A stretch of 64,000 bases of DNA, from positions 1-64,000 of the forward strand of contig CASFZH010000007.1 in the NCBI GenBank assembly GCA_949299115.1, given 5' to 3'. Positions 49,823 to 60,027 of this stretch are shown in pieces. Source of the stretch: an uncultured Helicobacter sp. GTDB taxonomy: Bacteria > Campylobacterota > Campylobacteria > Campylobacterales > Helicobacteraceae. A program made the translations under genes and the position numbers. Position 1 is the first letter of the stretch. Each line of letters begins with the position of its first letter. Under the pieces are notes generated by a model. That model searched no databases and was not told where the DNA came from. It worked only from the letters and a program-made list of their open reading frames with translations.

Positions 49823-51301
49823 ATGAAAAAAGGAATGTTCGCTATATTATTTTTTAATTTATTATTGGGAGTCTATGCTGCAGAAGAAGAAGCTCAAAGT
49901 GGTGGACAACAGCCCACTCAAGCAACACAAAATAATGTGCAACAAAATAATGGTAATATAGCACGCGGTCCTGTAACTAATGTCCCACCAAATGGAGGAT
50001 ATGATATACGAGATCCGCGTTATTATATCCCAAATAGGGGCTATTATCAACCAGTCTATCCACCATATACCCCTTATTATAATGGACCTTATCGTTATGA
50101 TCCTTATGATCCACGTAATTATCAACGTTATTATGATCCGTATGATCCTAGAAATTATGAGCGATATTATTATAACAGAGATTATTACTACCAGCCTGCA
50201 CCTCAATATCCACAAGGTACATATCCTCCTGCTTATAATAATACTCCGAATAATTCTAATGAGAATCAACCAAATCAAAATTATAATCTACCACCAAGTC
50301 AAAATTGGTATGATGATGATAGAACATCTCAAATTCAAATTGCACCTATGCCACCAAATGATGTGGCAATTAGTTATGCACCAAGAATCCCACCAATGCC
50401 ATATACACCAACAAATGTTAATGTCATAGCACCAAGTTATAATTTTCCAAAGCCTGACGATTCAACAACGGAAAATGCACTAGCAGATCCAAAAAGTGCT
50501 AGTGCTACTTTAAATGCTGGGATTGAAGCAGCGAGAAAGGGTGATTATAAGCAGGCTTTAAGCATGTTTAATACTGCTTGTGATCAAGGAAATCCAGCGG
50601 GTTGTTTTGGTGTTGGTGTCATGTTTATGTATGGGGCAGGAGTTGAAAGTGATACGCAAAAAGCCATAAAATATTACCAAAAAGGTTGTGCTGGTGGCGA
50701 TCCAACTGCTTGTGCAAACCTAGGAATGATTTATGATGAAGCTCCAAATATGGGAAACAACAAACAAAAAGCTGCAGAAATGTATATGACGGGTTGTGCT
50801 GGTGGCGATGTTGATGCTTGCAACAATATTGGTTGGGCATATGCTAATGGATCTGGTGTGCCAAAAGACTTAAATAAAGCTTTGCAATATTATCGTTTTG
50901 CTTGTGATGCTGGTAGTCAGTTGGGTTGTTATAATCTCGGATTATTAGGTAATGCGAATAATATTTATGGAATCAACGCAAACTCTCTTAATCCCGTTGA
51001 TTTAAATTATGTGGCTTGCAATGCCGGAGATATTGTGGGTTGTGCAAATCTTGGTTGGATTTATGCACAAGGTCTTGATGGTGCACCAATTAATTACGGT
51101 CTTGCAGCACAGTATTTTAATACTGCATGTATTGGTGGTGTTGCGAGTAGTTGCAACAATTTGGGTGTATTGTATGAGCAAGGTAGGGGACTTACGCAAA
51201 ATGCAGGGCAGGCTCTTGAGATGTATAGTCTTGCTTGCGAAGCTGGATTAGATAACGGATGTCAAAATTACAAAAATCTTAAAGCAAAGATTGGTGGATA
51301 G
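49823..51301 (+). CDS. secreted Sel1-repeat (Hcp-like) protein with Tyr/Pro/Asn-rich N-terminal region
   Basis: About 490 residues. A signal peptide ends near VYAAEEE. Residues 30-220 are low-complexity (Tyr, Pro, Asn, Gln, Arg), including a 12-residue tandem repeat (YDPYDPRNYQRY, then YDPYDPRNYERY, near 50096-50170). The C-terminal 260 residues are Sel1-like repeats with a Cys pair each, such as GCFGVGVMFMYGAGV and ACANLGMIYDEAPN. This is the pattern of the H. pylori cysteine-rich proteins (Hcp). Hcps are secreted and can bind penicillin or modulate host cells. The ATG at 49823 has AAGGA upstream. Confidence 0.85.
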   Translation: MKKGMFAILFFNLLLGVYAAEEEAQSGGQQPTQATQNNVQQNNGNIARGPVTNVPPNGGYDIRDPRYYIPNRGYYQPVYPPYTPYYNGPYRYDPYDPRNYQRYYDPYDPRNYERYYYNRDYYYQPAPQYPQGTYPPAYNNTPNNSNENQPNQNYNLPPSQNWYDDDRTSQIQIAPMPPNDVAISYAPRIPPMPYTPTNVNVIAPSYNFPKPDDSTTENALADPKSASATLNAGIEAARKGDYKQALSMFNTACDQGNPAGCFGVGVMFMYGAGVESDTQKAIKYYQKGCAGGDPTACANLGMIYDEAPNMGNNKQKAAEMYMTGCAGGDVDACNNIGWAYANGSGVPKDLNKALQYYRFACDAGSQLGCYNLGLLGNANNIYGINANSLNPVDLNYVACNAGDIVGCANLGWIYAQGLDGAPINYGLAAQYFNTACIGGVASSCNNLGVLYEQGRGLTQNAGQALEMYSLACEAGLDNGCQNYKNLKAKIGG

Positions 51302-51481
51302 TGGTTTGGCATAGGCAATATAGTTTCATTCAGTGTTTTTGTTGTCATATCTAGTTTTCTTGATGTCAATCTATCGAAAAATATAAGTTTTATTAAAATA
51401 TTTTTGATTAATGATAAATATTTACAATAGATTCTAATTCTGCTATTTTTATCTTAATTTCTTAATAAAAGGGTTTTTGTT

Positions 51482-51661
51482 GTGCAGTGGCAAGGTTTGG
51501 GTATAGAACTTATTGTATTTGTATGTATTGGATTATGTGCTGTTATTATTATGAGGTATTTTGTGTATCCAAAATGTGATGATAAGCCTCAAGATGAGAA
51601 TCCTGTGTGTCATATTGAAATTCAAGCAAACAATACTAATACCGATTCCAAAAAAACATAA
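51482..51661 (+). CDS. small single-pass membrane protein, 59 aa
   Basis: A GTG start with AAGGG about 10 bases upstream. One hydrophobic segment (residues 6-26, LGIELIVFVCIGLCAVIIM) is followed by a polar tail with two cysteines, ending NTDSKKT. It ends 8 bases before the DUF455 gene, which supports it as real and co-transcribed. The family is unknown. Confidence 0.6.
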   Translation: MQWQGLGIELIVFVCIGLCAVIIMRYFVYPKCDDKPQDENPVCHIEIQANNTNTDSKKT

Positions 51662-51669
51662 GGGTAAAT

Positions 51670-52548
51670 ATGGATTTTTTCTCCTTTGTTTTTAAAGCAC
51701 TCACAACGAATAACGTAGGATTGAAAAAAAACATTATTCAATCATTAAAAGATAATTTTTATGATTATAAGTTCTATCATGAAAGCGATATTGCAACACT
51801 TGTTAAACCTTCATTTATGCAAGTATGTCAGGTTATCCATCCAACACGCATTAGTCGTCCGAAAATATGTAATTCAGATAAGGCATTGGCGAAAACTTTA
51901 CATGCTATCGCACATATTGAATATAATGCTATTGATTTGGGACTTGATGCGGCATACCGATTCCGAAATTTGCCACAGTCATATTATCTTGATTTTATTG
52001 AGTTGGCATATGAAGAGGTATTACATTATAGTCTTGTAGAATCTTTATTGCATGATTTGGGCTTTGAATATGGAGATTTTGCTGTGCATGATAATTTGTT
52101 TTGTGCTATGCAGCAAAGTCAAAATTTGATTGAGCGTATGGCATTGGTGCACAAAGGCTTAGAGGCTTTAGGGCTTGATGCTAATCCATTTGTGTATAAG
52201 AAAATCCAACAATCATGCACTCCTTTTAAAGATAAGATTCTAAAAGTATTGGATATTATTTTGCATGATGAAATTACACATGTGGCAAAGGGTGTTAAAT
52301 GGCTGTGTTATGCACAAAATAGAGAAAATGATACACGTAGTTTTCATGAAATTTTGGGAAAATTCAAAGATTTTAATGTAATTGGTAAGATTCCAAATAT
52401 AGAGGCGAGAATGCAGGCTGGATATAGTTATGATGAAATTCAGAATCTGCAATTATATGCTGTACATGATTATAAAAGGAATAGCGAGAATGACAAAAAG
52501 TCAAAAAATAGCACAAATCAAGACATTATTTTTGGAAAAATACAGTAA
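51670..52548 (+). CDS. DUF455 family ferritin-like protein
   Basis: 292 residues. The family core is visible: LHAIAHIEYNAIDLGLDAAY, FIELAYEEVLHYSLVES, GLDANPFVYKKI and ILHDEITHVAKGVKW. The conserved Glu and His residues in these helices fit a di-iron ferritin-like fold. Members are often paired with oxidative or tRNA-related roles, but function is not established. Its end overlaps nth by about 60 bases. Confidence 0.9.
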   Translation: MDFFSFVFKALTTNNVGLKKNIIQSLKDNFYDYKFYHESDIATLVKPSFMQVCQVIHPTRISRPKICNSDKALAKTLHAIAHIEYNAIDLGLDAAYRFRNLPQSYYLDFIELAYEEVLHYSLVESLLHDLGFEYGDFAVHDNLFCAMQQSQNLIERMALVHKGLEALGLDANPFVYKKIQQSCTPFKDKILKVLDIILHDEITHVAKGVKWLCYAQNRENDTRSFHEILGKFKDFNVIGKIPNIEARMQAGYSYDEIQNLQLYAVHDYKRNSENDKKSKNSTNQDIIFGKIQ

Positions 52549-53128
52549 TGCCGCAACAGAGCTTCATTATACCAACATGTATGAGCTTGTTATAGCGGTT
52601 ATGTTGTCAGCCCAATGCACAGATAAGCGAGTCAATATGGTAACTCCTGTGCTTTTTGCAAAATATCCTAGCACAAAAGAATTGAGTAGAGCAAATATTG
52701 ATGAATTAAAAGAGATAATACAATCCGTTTCTTTTTTTAATAATAAAGCAAGGAATCTTATCCTTATGGCACAACGTGTAGAAAATGAATTTAACGGAGA
52801 GATTCCATGTAATCAAAAAGATTTGATGAGTCTTCATGGTGTTGGACAAAAAAGTGCTAATGTAGTGCTTGGTGAGTTTTTAAATATGAATTATATGGCG
52901 GTTGATACTCATGTTTTTCGAGTAAGTCATAGATTAGGACTTAGTAAAAGTCGCACCGCTTTGCAAACAGAAAAAGATTTAACAAAACTATTTAAGGATA
53001 ATCTCAATCTCTTACATCAATCTTTTGTGTTGTTTGGGCGATATGAATGTAAAGCTAGCAATCCTAAATGTGAAAATTGCTTTGTTAAGCAGTATTGCAT
53101 AAGTCAAGATAATTTTAAGCCACGTTAG
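52490..53128 (+). CDS. nth: endonuclease III
   Basis: 212 residues from the ATG at 52490. AVMLSAQCTDKRVN, helix-hairpin-helix LHGVGQKSANVVLGEF with the catalytic Lys, AVDTHVFRVSHRLGL with the catalytic Asp, and the iron-sulfur cluster cysteines in ECKASNPKCENCFVKQYC. It removes oxidised pyrimidines. Translation starts within the DUF455 gene, so the pair is coupled. Confidence 0.96.
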   Translation: MTKSQKIAQIKTLFLEKYSNAATELHYTNMYELVIAVMLSAQCTDKRVNMVTPVLFAKYPSTKELSRANIDELKEIIQSVSFFNNKARNLILMAQRVENEFNGEIPCNQKDLMSLHGVGQKSANVVLGEFLNMNYMAVDTHVFRVSHRLGLSKSRTALQTEKDLTKLFKDNLNLLHQSFVLFGRYECKASNPKCENCFVKQYCISQDNFKPR

Positions 53129-53288
53129 AGTGTAGTTGCATTATGTGTCTCATAGAATCTTTTAGCAGGTTCCATGATTACCTTTCTAAAATCCCCATTT
53201 TTTTGATAGAATCTGCTATTAACTATTATATAGTACATCATATAAACTTTTATAATTCTTGAGTTTTAGAAAATATTGAGGAGCAGAT

Positions 53289-54839
53289 ATGAATTTTTCA
53301 AAGCACATAATCACAGAAGGTGATATTTTCTTTAGATGTATAAATATAATTTTCTTACATAAATTACAGTACATTCAAATTTTTTTATTGTTATGTGTGT
53401 TGCTTTGCACAAATTTTGTCATTGCAAAGAGCAATAACGCTTGTTATTTCCCTGCCTATAACAAAGCAGCAAAATATGAGAAAGATTCTAAAGAATATAA
53501 AATCGCACAAGCAGAATCTTTCTATGAAAAATATATAAAAAGCTTCGAATCTCTTATCAATAAACCACCAAAAGATTATCTAAAACCTCGAGAAGAGTTT
53601 CAAAATCTATCTTTTGAGGTTTCTGAAAATTATACAGAGCATCCTCCGCAGCAAATTGTATACGATGCTTTTATGGGGGAATTACAATCAGATTATTTAG
53701 ATGCTTTTTTGTTTGATAACACTATGCCTACTACAATCACAGAGGAGACAACTTGTAATAATAAAGGACTTTGCATTACAAAAGGATATAATGATAAAAA
53801 AGAGGTAGTGTTTGAGGCACATTGTCAAGATGGAGTATATCATGGTAAGCAGACTTTACGCATTATCAATAGAAAAATACGGGAATGTGAGGGTGGCTGC
53901 AAAAATAGCAAAAATTATGATAGCAATAATAAGTTTAAAAAAGTAATAACAAATAGTGAATACAGTTTTCTTTATACTGCTGGTGAAATTAACGGCTATA
54001 TTAGTCCAGATTATGAAAGTGTAATAGACATATCTATTGAGCTTAATTATAAGCATGGTAAGCTAGATGGATTACAGAAATATCATTATTATGAAGAGTT
54101 TATAGCTGGTGGAGGTAGTTATATAAAAGAATTTTATGTAAAAAATGGCAAACTCAATGGGAAATTTTTAGCAAAGTCTGAAAGAACAAGCGGAATGGGT
54201 GGTGGTGGACATGTATTATATGGTGAATTTCTATCTGGTATACCTCGCTATGTAGTATTATATGACGATTATCAAAGAATGGGAATGGATGCAAGATTAT
54301 CACAATATAACTTTAATGATGCATGGCAATTAGACGGTACTATTATCATGGCATCTGGTAATGATAGATTCTATCCTGCTGATGACAAAGTATTGGAATT
54401 GCAATATGATTCTAATACCTTGCTCTATGGAAAACAATGGAGTACCCGTGCAGTCCTAGATGAAAACTATGAGCATGACAATGAAGCCGACTATGGTGAA
54501 GTTATGAATGATGATAACATGTATTATGGCGATTTGGTTTCTAGTATTATGTCTTGTGGGTATGATTCTAATTTTTCAACTTCCTTAAAACAAATGAAAC
54601 GATGTGTTTTTGAGTTAAAAAAATTCTATAAGCGAAATCTTTTTCCAATATTTGAGATACATAACGATACTAATGGACAACAATATGAAATCCATAGAAC
54701 ATGGCATGATAATAGAAAACTTAAAACAGAGGAATATTATAGGGGCAAGGTAAGGCATGGTCCTCAAAAAGAATGGAATGATAAGAGAGAGTTGATACGA
54801 GTGGAAATGTATGAGAATGGAAAACGTGTGGATAAATGA
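53289..54839 (+). CDS. secreted MORN-like (YwqK-type) repeat protein, 516 aa
   Basis: A hydrophobic leader (residues 24-45) is followed by a long polar protein. Repeats of the MORN_2 kind recur: CQDGVYHGKQTLRI, KHGKLDGLQKYHYYE, KNGKLNGKFLAKSE and YRGKVRHGPQKEWNDKRE. Such repeats occur in many bacterial proteins of unknown role, sometimes as toxin-antitoxin or surface proteins. The four-Gly patch GGGGH is encoded by mixed codons, not a homopolymer. Confidence 0.75.
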   Translation: MNFSKHIITEGDIFFRCINIIFLHKLQYIQIFLLLCVLLCTNFVIAKSNNACYFPAYNKAAKYEKDSKEYKIAQAESFYEKYIKSFESLINKPPKDYLKPREEFQNLSFEVSENYTEHPPQQIVYDAFMGELQSDYLDAFLFDNTMPTTITEETTCNNKGLCITKGYNDKKEVVFEAHCQDGVYHGKQTLRIINRKIRECEGGCKNSKNYDSNNKFKKVITNSEYSFLYTAGEINGYISPDYESVIDISIELNYKHGKLDGLQKYHYYEEFIAGGGSYIKEFYVKNGKLNGKFLAKSERTSGMGGGGHVLYGEFLSGIPRYVVLYDDYQRMGMDARLSQYNFNDAWQLDGTIIMASGNDRFYPADDKVLELQYDSNTLLYGKQWSTRAVLDENYEHDNEADYGEVMNDDNMYYGDLVSSIMSCGYDSNFSTSLKQMKRCVFELKKFYKRNLFPIFEIHNDTNGQQYEIHRTWHDNRKLKTEEYYRGKVRHGPQKEWNDKRELIRVEMYENGKRVDK

Positions 54840-55201
54840 CATAGCTAAAAATCTACAAGCAAATAGAGTGTTTTAAATTACTGAAAGTTATGCGTAATAG
54901 TAAAATTAGAAGTGCTATATTTCGTTTGTTCCTATAAATCTGTTGTTTTCAAATCTACTCTATTTTTAACTTCTGTTATCTTTAATTCTACCGTCTTTCT
55001 TTTATAATAGCTGCAAACTATAATAATATTTTTTATATTTCTGAATATTCCGATATTGCTATTCTAATTTACAATACTTAGAAATAGAGCAACTGCTTTT
55101 CTATGGAATCAAGAGAATCAAAAAGTTAAAAAAGGAGATATAGAAGTATGCAAACTATTAGAGATAGTGAATTTTGAAGTACTCACAATATAAAATTTGT
55201 C
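54840..55201. other. intergenic region between convergent genes
   Basis: 362 AT-rich bases; no reading frame with a start signal was found. Confidence 0.4.
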
Positions 55202-57023
55202 TTATAACAGCATAGAATCTTCACAAATCTTTTCAAACTTTTGGTAATACTTCCATGATTGCACAATATCTGGACGAACATCTTTAATATAGGCTATTTC
55301 TGTATCTATGGCTTTTTTTAGAATCTGTCGAGAGGGTATATCGGTTTGTAAAAGTTGTAGGATTTCTTTCTCGCTTGTTTTTTTACTCTCTTCTATTTGT
55401 ATTTGTTGATACATATCATTGAGTAATTGCTGTAATGTGGGATTGAGTGCTTGCAAAGATTCTCTATTATCTTGTAAGTCTTTAAGATATTGCTTATGAG
55501 TAATGATAGCAATGGGATAGAGAAAGGGAGGCATTGTAAAGTTAAATAGATTGGTGATATTACAATATTCAGTAAAACGTGGGAACATAAAACTCTCGGT
55601 ATTATCAAAATATTCTTTTAATACAATATAAATTTCCACCTTAGTGTGAAGTAAAAACTCACATAGTAGTGGGAACATATAACCAGCATACGACATATAA
55701 TAGATTTTCTCATACTCCTCTTTTGCATAAGGAATGCTAAAACCAAATCGTTGTGAGAGTTTCTGTAAAGTAGCAAAGATAGTTTTAGGCAATATCTCTT
55801 TCATATCAATGGATTCAATATCGTTAAAGCCTTTTTGTTGCAATATAGTAAGTACCTTATGGGAATCGTATAATCCTCTATTTATGATTTTAATTATTTT
55901 TTGTTTGAATGGTAATGTATAATTTATACCATAGCACACTCTACCATAAAGCAAGCTTTTATCATATTTTTGTAAATCAATAGTCCAATAAGCCTTTTGA
56001 GTAGATTCAAAACCACTAGTTGATCTTAATTTCTCTATCGGATCTCTGACAAGATAAAGAATAGGGGTTTTTTTAGGCAGAAGGTAGAGGAATTTATAGA
56101 GTAAATTATTAGAATCACTGCTACAACATGCAAGATTGATGGCATTATAACCATTCTTTAGAAGTGCAATATAATTTACGTGGTAGAGCAGAGAATGGTC
56201 GTAATGATCTAATGCAATATTAATATTACATTTTCTTAGTGTTCGTATTAAAGCACTATGCCCAGAGAATCCTGTAACTACCACTATAAACTCATAATTG
56301 CTAGGCAGGGGGATATTTAAATCCCAAGCAGATTCTGCACTTATGGTATGATAGTTTAAATTATTTGGATTAAGCAAGGGAGGATAAGGATGCTTAGAAT
56401 CTACATATTGATTTTTAAACTCTTGAGATTCTATCCATGCTTGAATAGAGCTAAGATTTTTTTCTATAAAGGCTAAAGATTCTGCAGTGGCATAGGTTAA
56501 ATCGATAATGGCATGGGTGTTTACTTTAGTATCAAATGTGGTGATTACCGTGGGACTATTATCTGCATTTTTAATAACGTTACTATAAGCTTGTGTATAG
56601 ATATTTTGTATGGTATCTTGCAAAATTTTGGCTTTATTAAACGTAGCTAACGCATTTTTAGCCTCCTTTATGGCATGATAGAATCCACCTTTATACCAAC
56701 GTCTTTGACGACTTTTTATAATTTTTCCTATTTTATATTTAAGACTTGTTGTAATACCAAAAGGCTTTATTAACTCATTGGCATCGCGTATAAAGACAGG
56801 TTCTTTTTCATATTGTGGAAAGAAAAGGATTATTTTTTCATAGAATTTCTGCTGTTTTCTGTAAGTAAATTTTGCTTTTCGAAGTTTGAAAAGAAGTTTC
56901 AAGGTATTAGAATCAATATAGTAGGAGTTCCCCCCCCCCCCCCGTTATTCTTTTATGAGACAATATGGCATTGCCAAGTTTGTATTCAAGAGTATTTGTA
57001 ATATCAGATAGGCTGTATTCCAT
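55202..57023 (-). CDS. DUF2972 family protein, phase-variable (OFF as read)
   Basis: The true start is the ATG at 57023, with AAAGGA upstream. It reads MEYSLSDITNTLEYKLGN and then ITGGGG across a G14 run (56930-56943 on the + strand as C14). With 14 G the frame ends in TGA a few codons later; with 13, 10 or 16 G it joins NSYYIDSNTLKLLFKL and runs 560 more residues. That body has FIVVVTGFSGHSALIRTLRK, ALDHYDH, PILYLVRDPIEKLRS and a long helical C-terminus, the pattern of Campylobacter/Helicobacter DUF2972 proteins. The RDPI segment recalls sulfotransferases. Probably acts on surface polysaccharide. Confidence 0.78.
56930..56943 (-). repeat. G14 tract in DUF2972 gene
   Basis: Fourteen C on the + strand, so G14 in the coding sense, directly after AAC. 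Out of frame as read; 13 G would be in frame. Confidence 0.95.
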
Positions 57024-58661
57024 TATTTTTTATCCTTTGTAAGATTTTTGCTATTATAGCACAATCAAGTCTTAGCAAACTAAAATTCTATCGTAGAATA
57101 AGGCAATATCAGCTATACACAAATACAAAATTATCCGTGTAGAGTATCAAATTGTCCTATGTGGGATATAAAAAATCTCGCAAGACTTTCATGCTTTCTC
57201 AATCTTTTATAAATTCTCCCTCATATAAAAATTTTTAATTCCTTTCAATTGTGTGATACCTATATCTCACTTTATTTTTAATTTTTATAGAAAAGTGAAG
57301 CAAAATTGTAAGTATTAAGAGTAGAGATATATTCTGTCTACAGAAATATTACATACAGAATTGCACTTATCTTTTTACTATTCTATGTGTGGAATTAAAA
57401 AGCTCTGCATTCTTTTAGAATCCAAAGTTATGATTGGTATGTCGCTATATTTTTCTGCGATTTATCGTTTTTAGATTGTAATTCTTTATAGTTTTAGAAT
57501 CTTAAGATATGATTGAATAGATTTATAATGTGCTTGTAACAATTCGATATATGAAAGAGATTCTAACAATTCTTTAGTATTAGAATTTTAATATTAATTA
57601 TTATCATTATCTTACAAAGTAAGGTATTATTTTGGAATCTTATGTTTGTGTTACTATCGTAAGAAAACCCATGAAATATATCTTTATGATGATACGACAT
57701 TACAGCTCATTTCTTAAACTCCTACATTTAAAGATTCTTAATTTTGCCAAAATTTTAGAAAGTCGAATATTGAGCATAGATTCTACACTTTAGATATTTC
57801 GGGTTTTACCCTCAATATGACAAAGATTCTAGATTCTATAAATACGTCATATTGAGTGAAGCGAAATATCTAAGATTCTAGAATCATAAAAACTCTGCAC
57901 TAAACTTTGTGCTGGATTATTATGGAAACTCAACTTTTATACTTGAGATAGAAGTTATCGTAAGAAAAGCACAATCCTTTGGTATCTCAGTATGATTTTA
58001 TTTGATATCTTTGCACCACTATATGTATCATTCATATTTTTAGGATAAGCAAAGATTATCACGACCCTGTAAGAATTGGAGTACAAATTGAGAATTTAAA
58101 AATCTAGTATTCTAATGCGATACAACATTTACAAAATGCTACATTTACCTTGAAATTTTGGAGATTCTCAATAATTTAATTCAAAACATTGACACAATAT
58201 AAGTGTTTTATCGTGGTATCAAGGAAGTTTAGACATAATCCTTTTGTAAGGATAGCAATAATAGATTCTAATAATACACATATCATCATAGTGAAAGATG
58301 ATAGCATGATAGTTTTTACTAGATTTGTATTGTTTCTATCAAGCATTATGAAAAATTTGAAAATATTGAAGCATAATCATATAATTTTTAATGCCTCAAT
58401 AATACACAAGATTGATTAGATATAGAGACGAATCATCACATAGAATCTTTTAGAATCTTTGAGCATAGCACTATAGCATTCTTTTTAGAATCTATTGAGA
58501 ATCAAAAATTTTCATAGTTTTAAAATCTAAACTTTATGGGAATAATGAAAGATTTTCAGACATTTTATAGAATCATTGCAAAAATCTCTTGTATAATTCT
58601 AGTACTTTTTAACATAAATTAATTTTGGATTGTTTTGTTGATCTATAAAAGGAGCGGTTTA
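57024..58661. other. 1.6 kb without a convincing gene
   Basis: AT-rich, with many AGAATCT/AGATTCT motifs and the dispersed repeats at 57777-57890. A GATAATGATAATAATTA-like sequence (reverse strand, 57597-57613) resembles a Fur box but has no gene next to it. A frame at 58189-58419 lacks a start signal. Confidence 0.5.
57777..57890. repeat. dispersed repeat, two copies head to head
   Basis: The core GTCATATTGAG...GAAATATCTAA occurs once in reverse (57777-57822) and once forward (57846-57872). The reverse copy, with flanks, matches 63602-63656 over about 55 bases. The forward copy matches 63561-63600. Confidence 0.85.
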
Positions 58662-59767
58662 TTGAAAGCAACATTTCATAAAACAAAAATTACAGGTATT
58701 ATGACTGTTGTGCCAAGTGATTATGTCGATATAGATTCTGAACTTGATACTATCTATAAGGGTGATATAAAAGCATTACAGAGGATAAAAAAAGTTATAG
58801 GTTTGCAAAAACGTCATGTTGCCCCAAAACATATAACAGCAAGTGATTTAGGCGAATATGCAGCGACATTATTGCTAAAAGGCATGAATATTGATGCAAA
58901 GAGTATTGACGCATTAATCATGGTAACACAAACACCCGATTATTTTTTACCCGCAACGGCATGTTACTTACATGGCAGATTGGGGCTTCCAGATACATGT
59001 TGTGCCTTTGATGTCAATCAGGCTTGTGCTGGATATCTCTATGGACTTTATATAGCCCATAGTATTTTAGATAGTGCAAACAACGGGGGGGGGGGGCAAC
59101 ACAACGTGTTTTACTGATTTGTGGTGATACAATAAGTCATTATGTTAACCCAAAAGATTCCAATCTTGCTCCAATTATTGGTGATGGTGTCAGTGCTACT
59201 ATTTTAGAATCGTGTCAAGGAGATACACATCGTAAAGCCTTTTTTGAGCTAGGCACACAAGGTAAAAAATTCTATCAGCTCATCATTCCGCAGGGTGCTT
59301 CAAGAATCCCCACAAAAGAGATTATACAAGAAGAAAAAATCTTTCAAACTTCAGAAACAAGACAGTTAACTCAGCTTTATATGGACGGTGCGGAGATTTT
59401 TAATTTTGCTGTACAACATGAACCAAAAGCGTTTATGGACATAATAGAATATGCAGGATTAGAAAAAAACTCATTTGACTATTATTTTTTTCATCAAGCA
59501 AATAAATACATTGTAGATAATATTACAAAAAGACTGGGGCTAGATTCTACCAAAGTCCCAAATACTACGACTAATAAATATGGGAATCTAAGTGGCTGCT
59601 CAATCCCCGCTACAATATGCGACACTCTTAATACAAGGGCAAATCCTCTGTCTAAGAGTCTCAATATTACCTTAGCAGGATTTGGTGCAGGGCTATCATG
59701 GAGCAATGCTATTGTGCAATTAGACAAAGATTTTTTCTGTGATAGTGTACAAAGATTCACCGAATAA
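58662..59767 (+). CDS. FabH-like 3-oxoacyl-ACP synthase III, phase-variable (OFF as read)
   Basis: A TTG start at 58662 with AAAGGAG upstream. The first part holds DSELDTIYKGDIKALQRIKK, VTQTPDYFLPATAC and the catalytic Cys in DVNQACAGYLYGL. It then meets a G12 tract (59085-59096) after SANN. With 12 G it stops at TGA (QHNVFY). With 13 or 10 G it reads GATQRVLLICGDTISHYV and continues to the catalytic His (FFHQANKYI) and Asn (NKYGNLSGCSIP), for about 370 residues. KAS III enzymes join an acyl-CoA to malonyl-ACP. The ACP and reductase genes next to it point to a dedicated acyl chain for a glycan or lipid. Confidence 0.87.
59085..59096 (+). repeat. G12 tract in FabH-like gene
   Basis: Twelve G directly after AAC. 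Out of frame as read; one more G joins the halves. Confidence 0.95.
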
Positions 59768-59791
59768 AAATAATATTAGAAAGGAGATAAT

Positions 59792-60019
59792 ATGACAAGA
59801 CAAGAGTTATTGGAGCAAATTGCGGACGCATTGCAAAGAGATGAGGCTTTAGAAGAAAACATGTTGTTAAGTGATATTGAGGAATATGATAGTCTTGGCA
59901 TTATTTCACTCATAACGCTCTATGATGGCTTTGGAATAGCCCTTACTGGCAGTGCCTTGAGAGAATGTGAAAGTGTAAAAGATTTAGTCATTCTTGCTAA
60001 AGACGTTTTGCAAGATTAG
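59792..60019 (+). CDS. acyl carrier protein
   Basis: 75 residues. The phosphopantetheine site is the Ser in EEYDSLGIISLI, with an acidic helix around it. AAAGGAG precedes the ATG. It is not the housekeeping acpP, which normally sits near fabF; its place between KAS III-like and SDR genes suggests a private carrier for that pathway. Confidence 0.92.
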   Translation: MTRQELLEQIADALQRDEALEENMLLSDIEEYDSLGIISLITLYDGFGIALTGSALRECESVKDLVILAKDVLQD

Positions 60020-60027
60020 GGTATGTC

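Noticed and set aside
49862-50429. Long frames in other phases over the Hcp-like gene
   Set aside because: They arise from the repetitive Tyr/Pro codons and lack any start signal.
57594-57614. Fur-box-like sequence
   Set aside because: Partial match in AT-rich DNA, with no gene within 1 kb downstream.
58189-58419. 76-residue frame in the large gap
   Set aside because: Starts with a poor codon, has no ribosome binding site, and its composition is that of non-coding DNA here.
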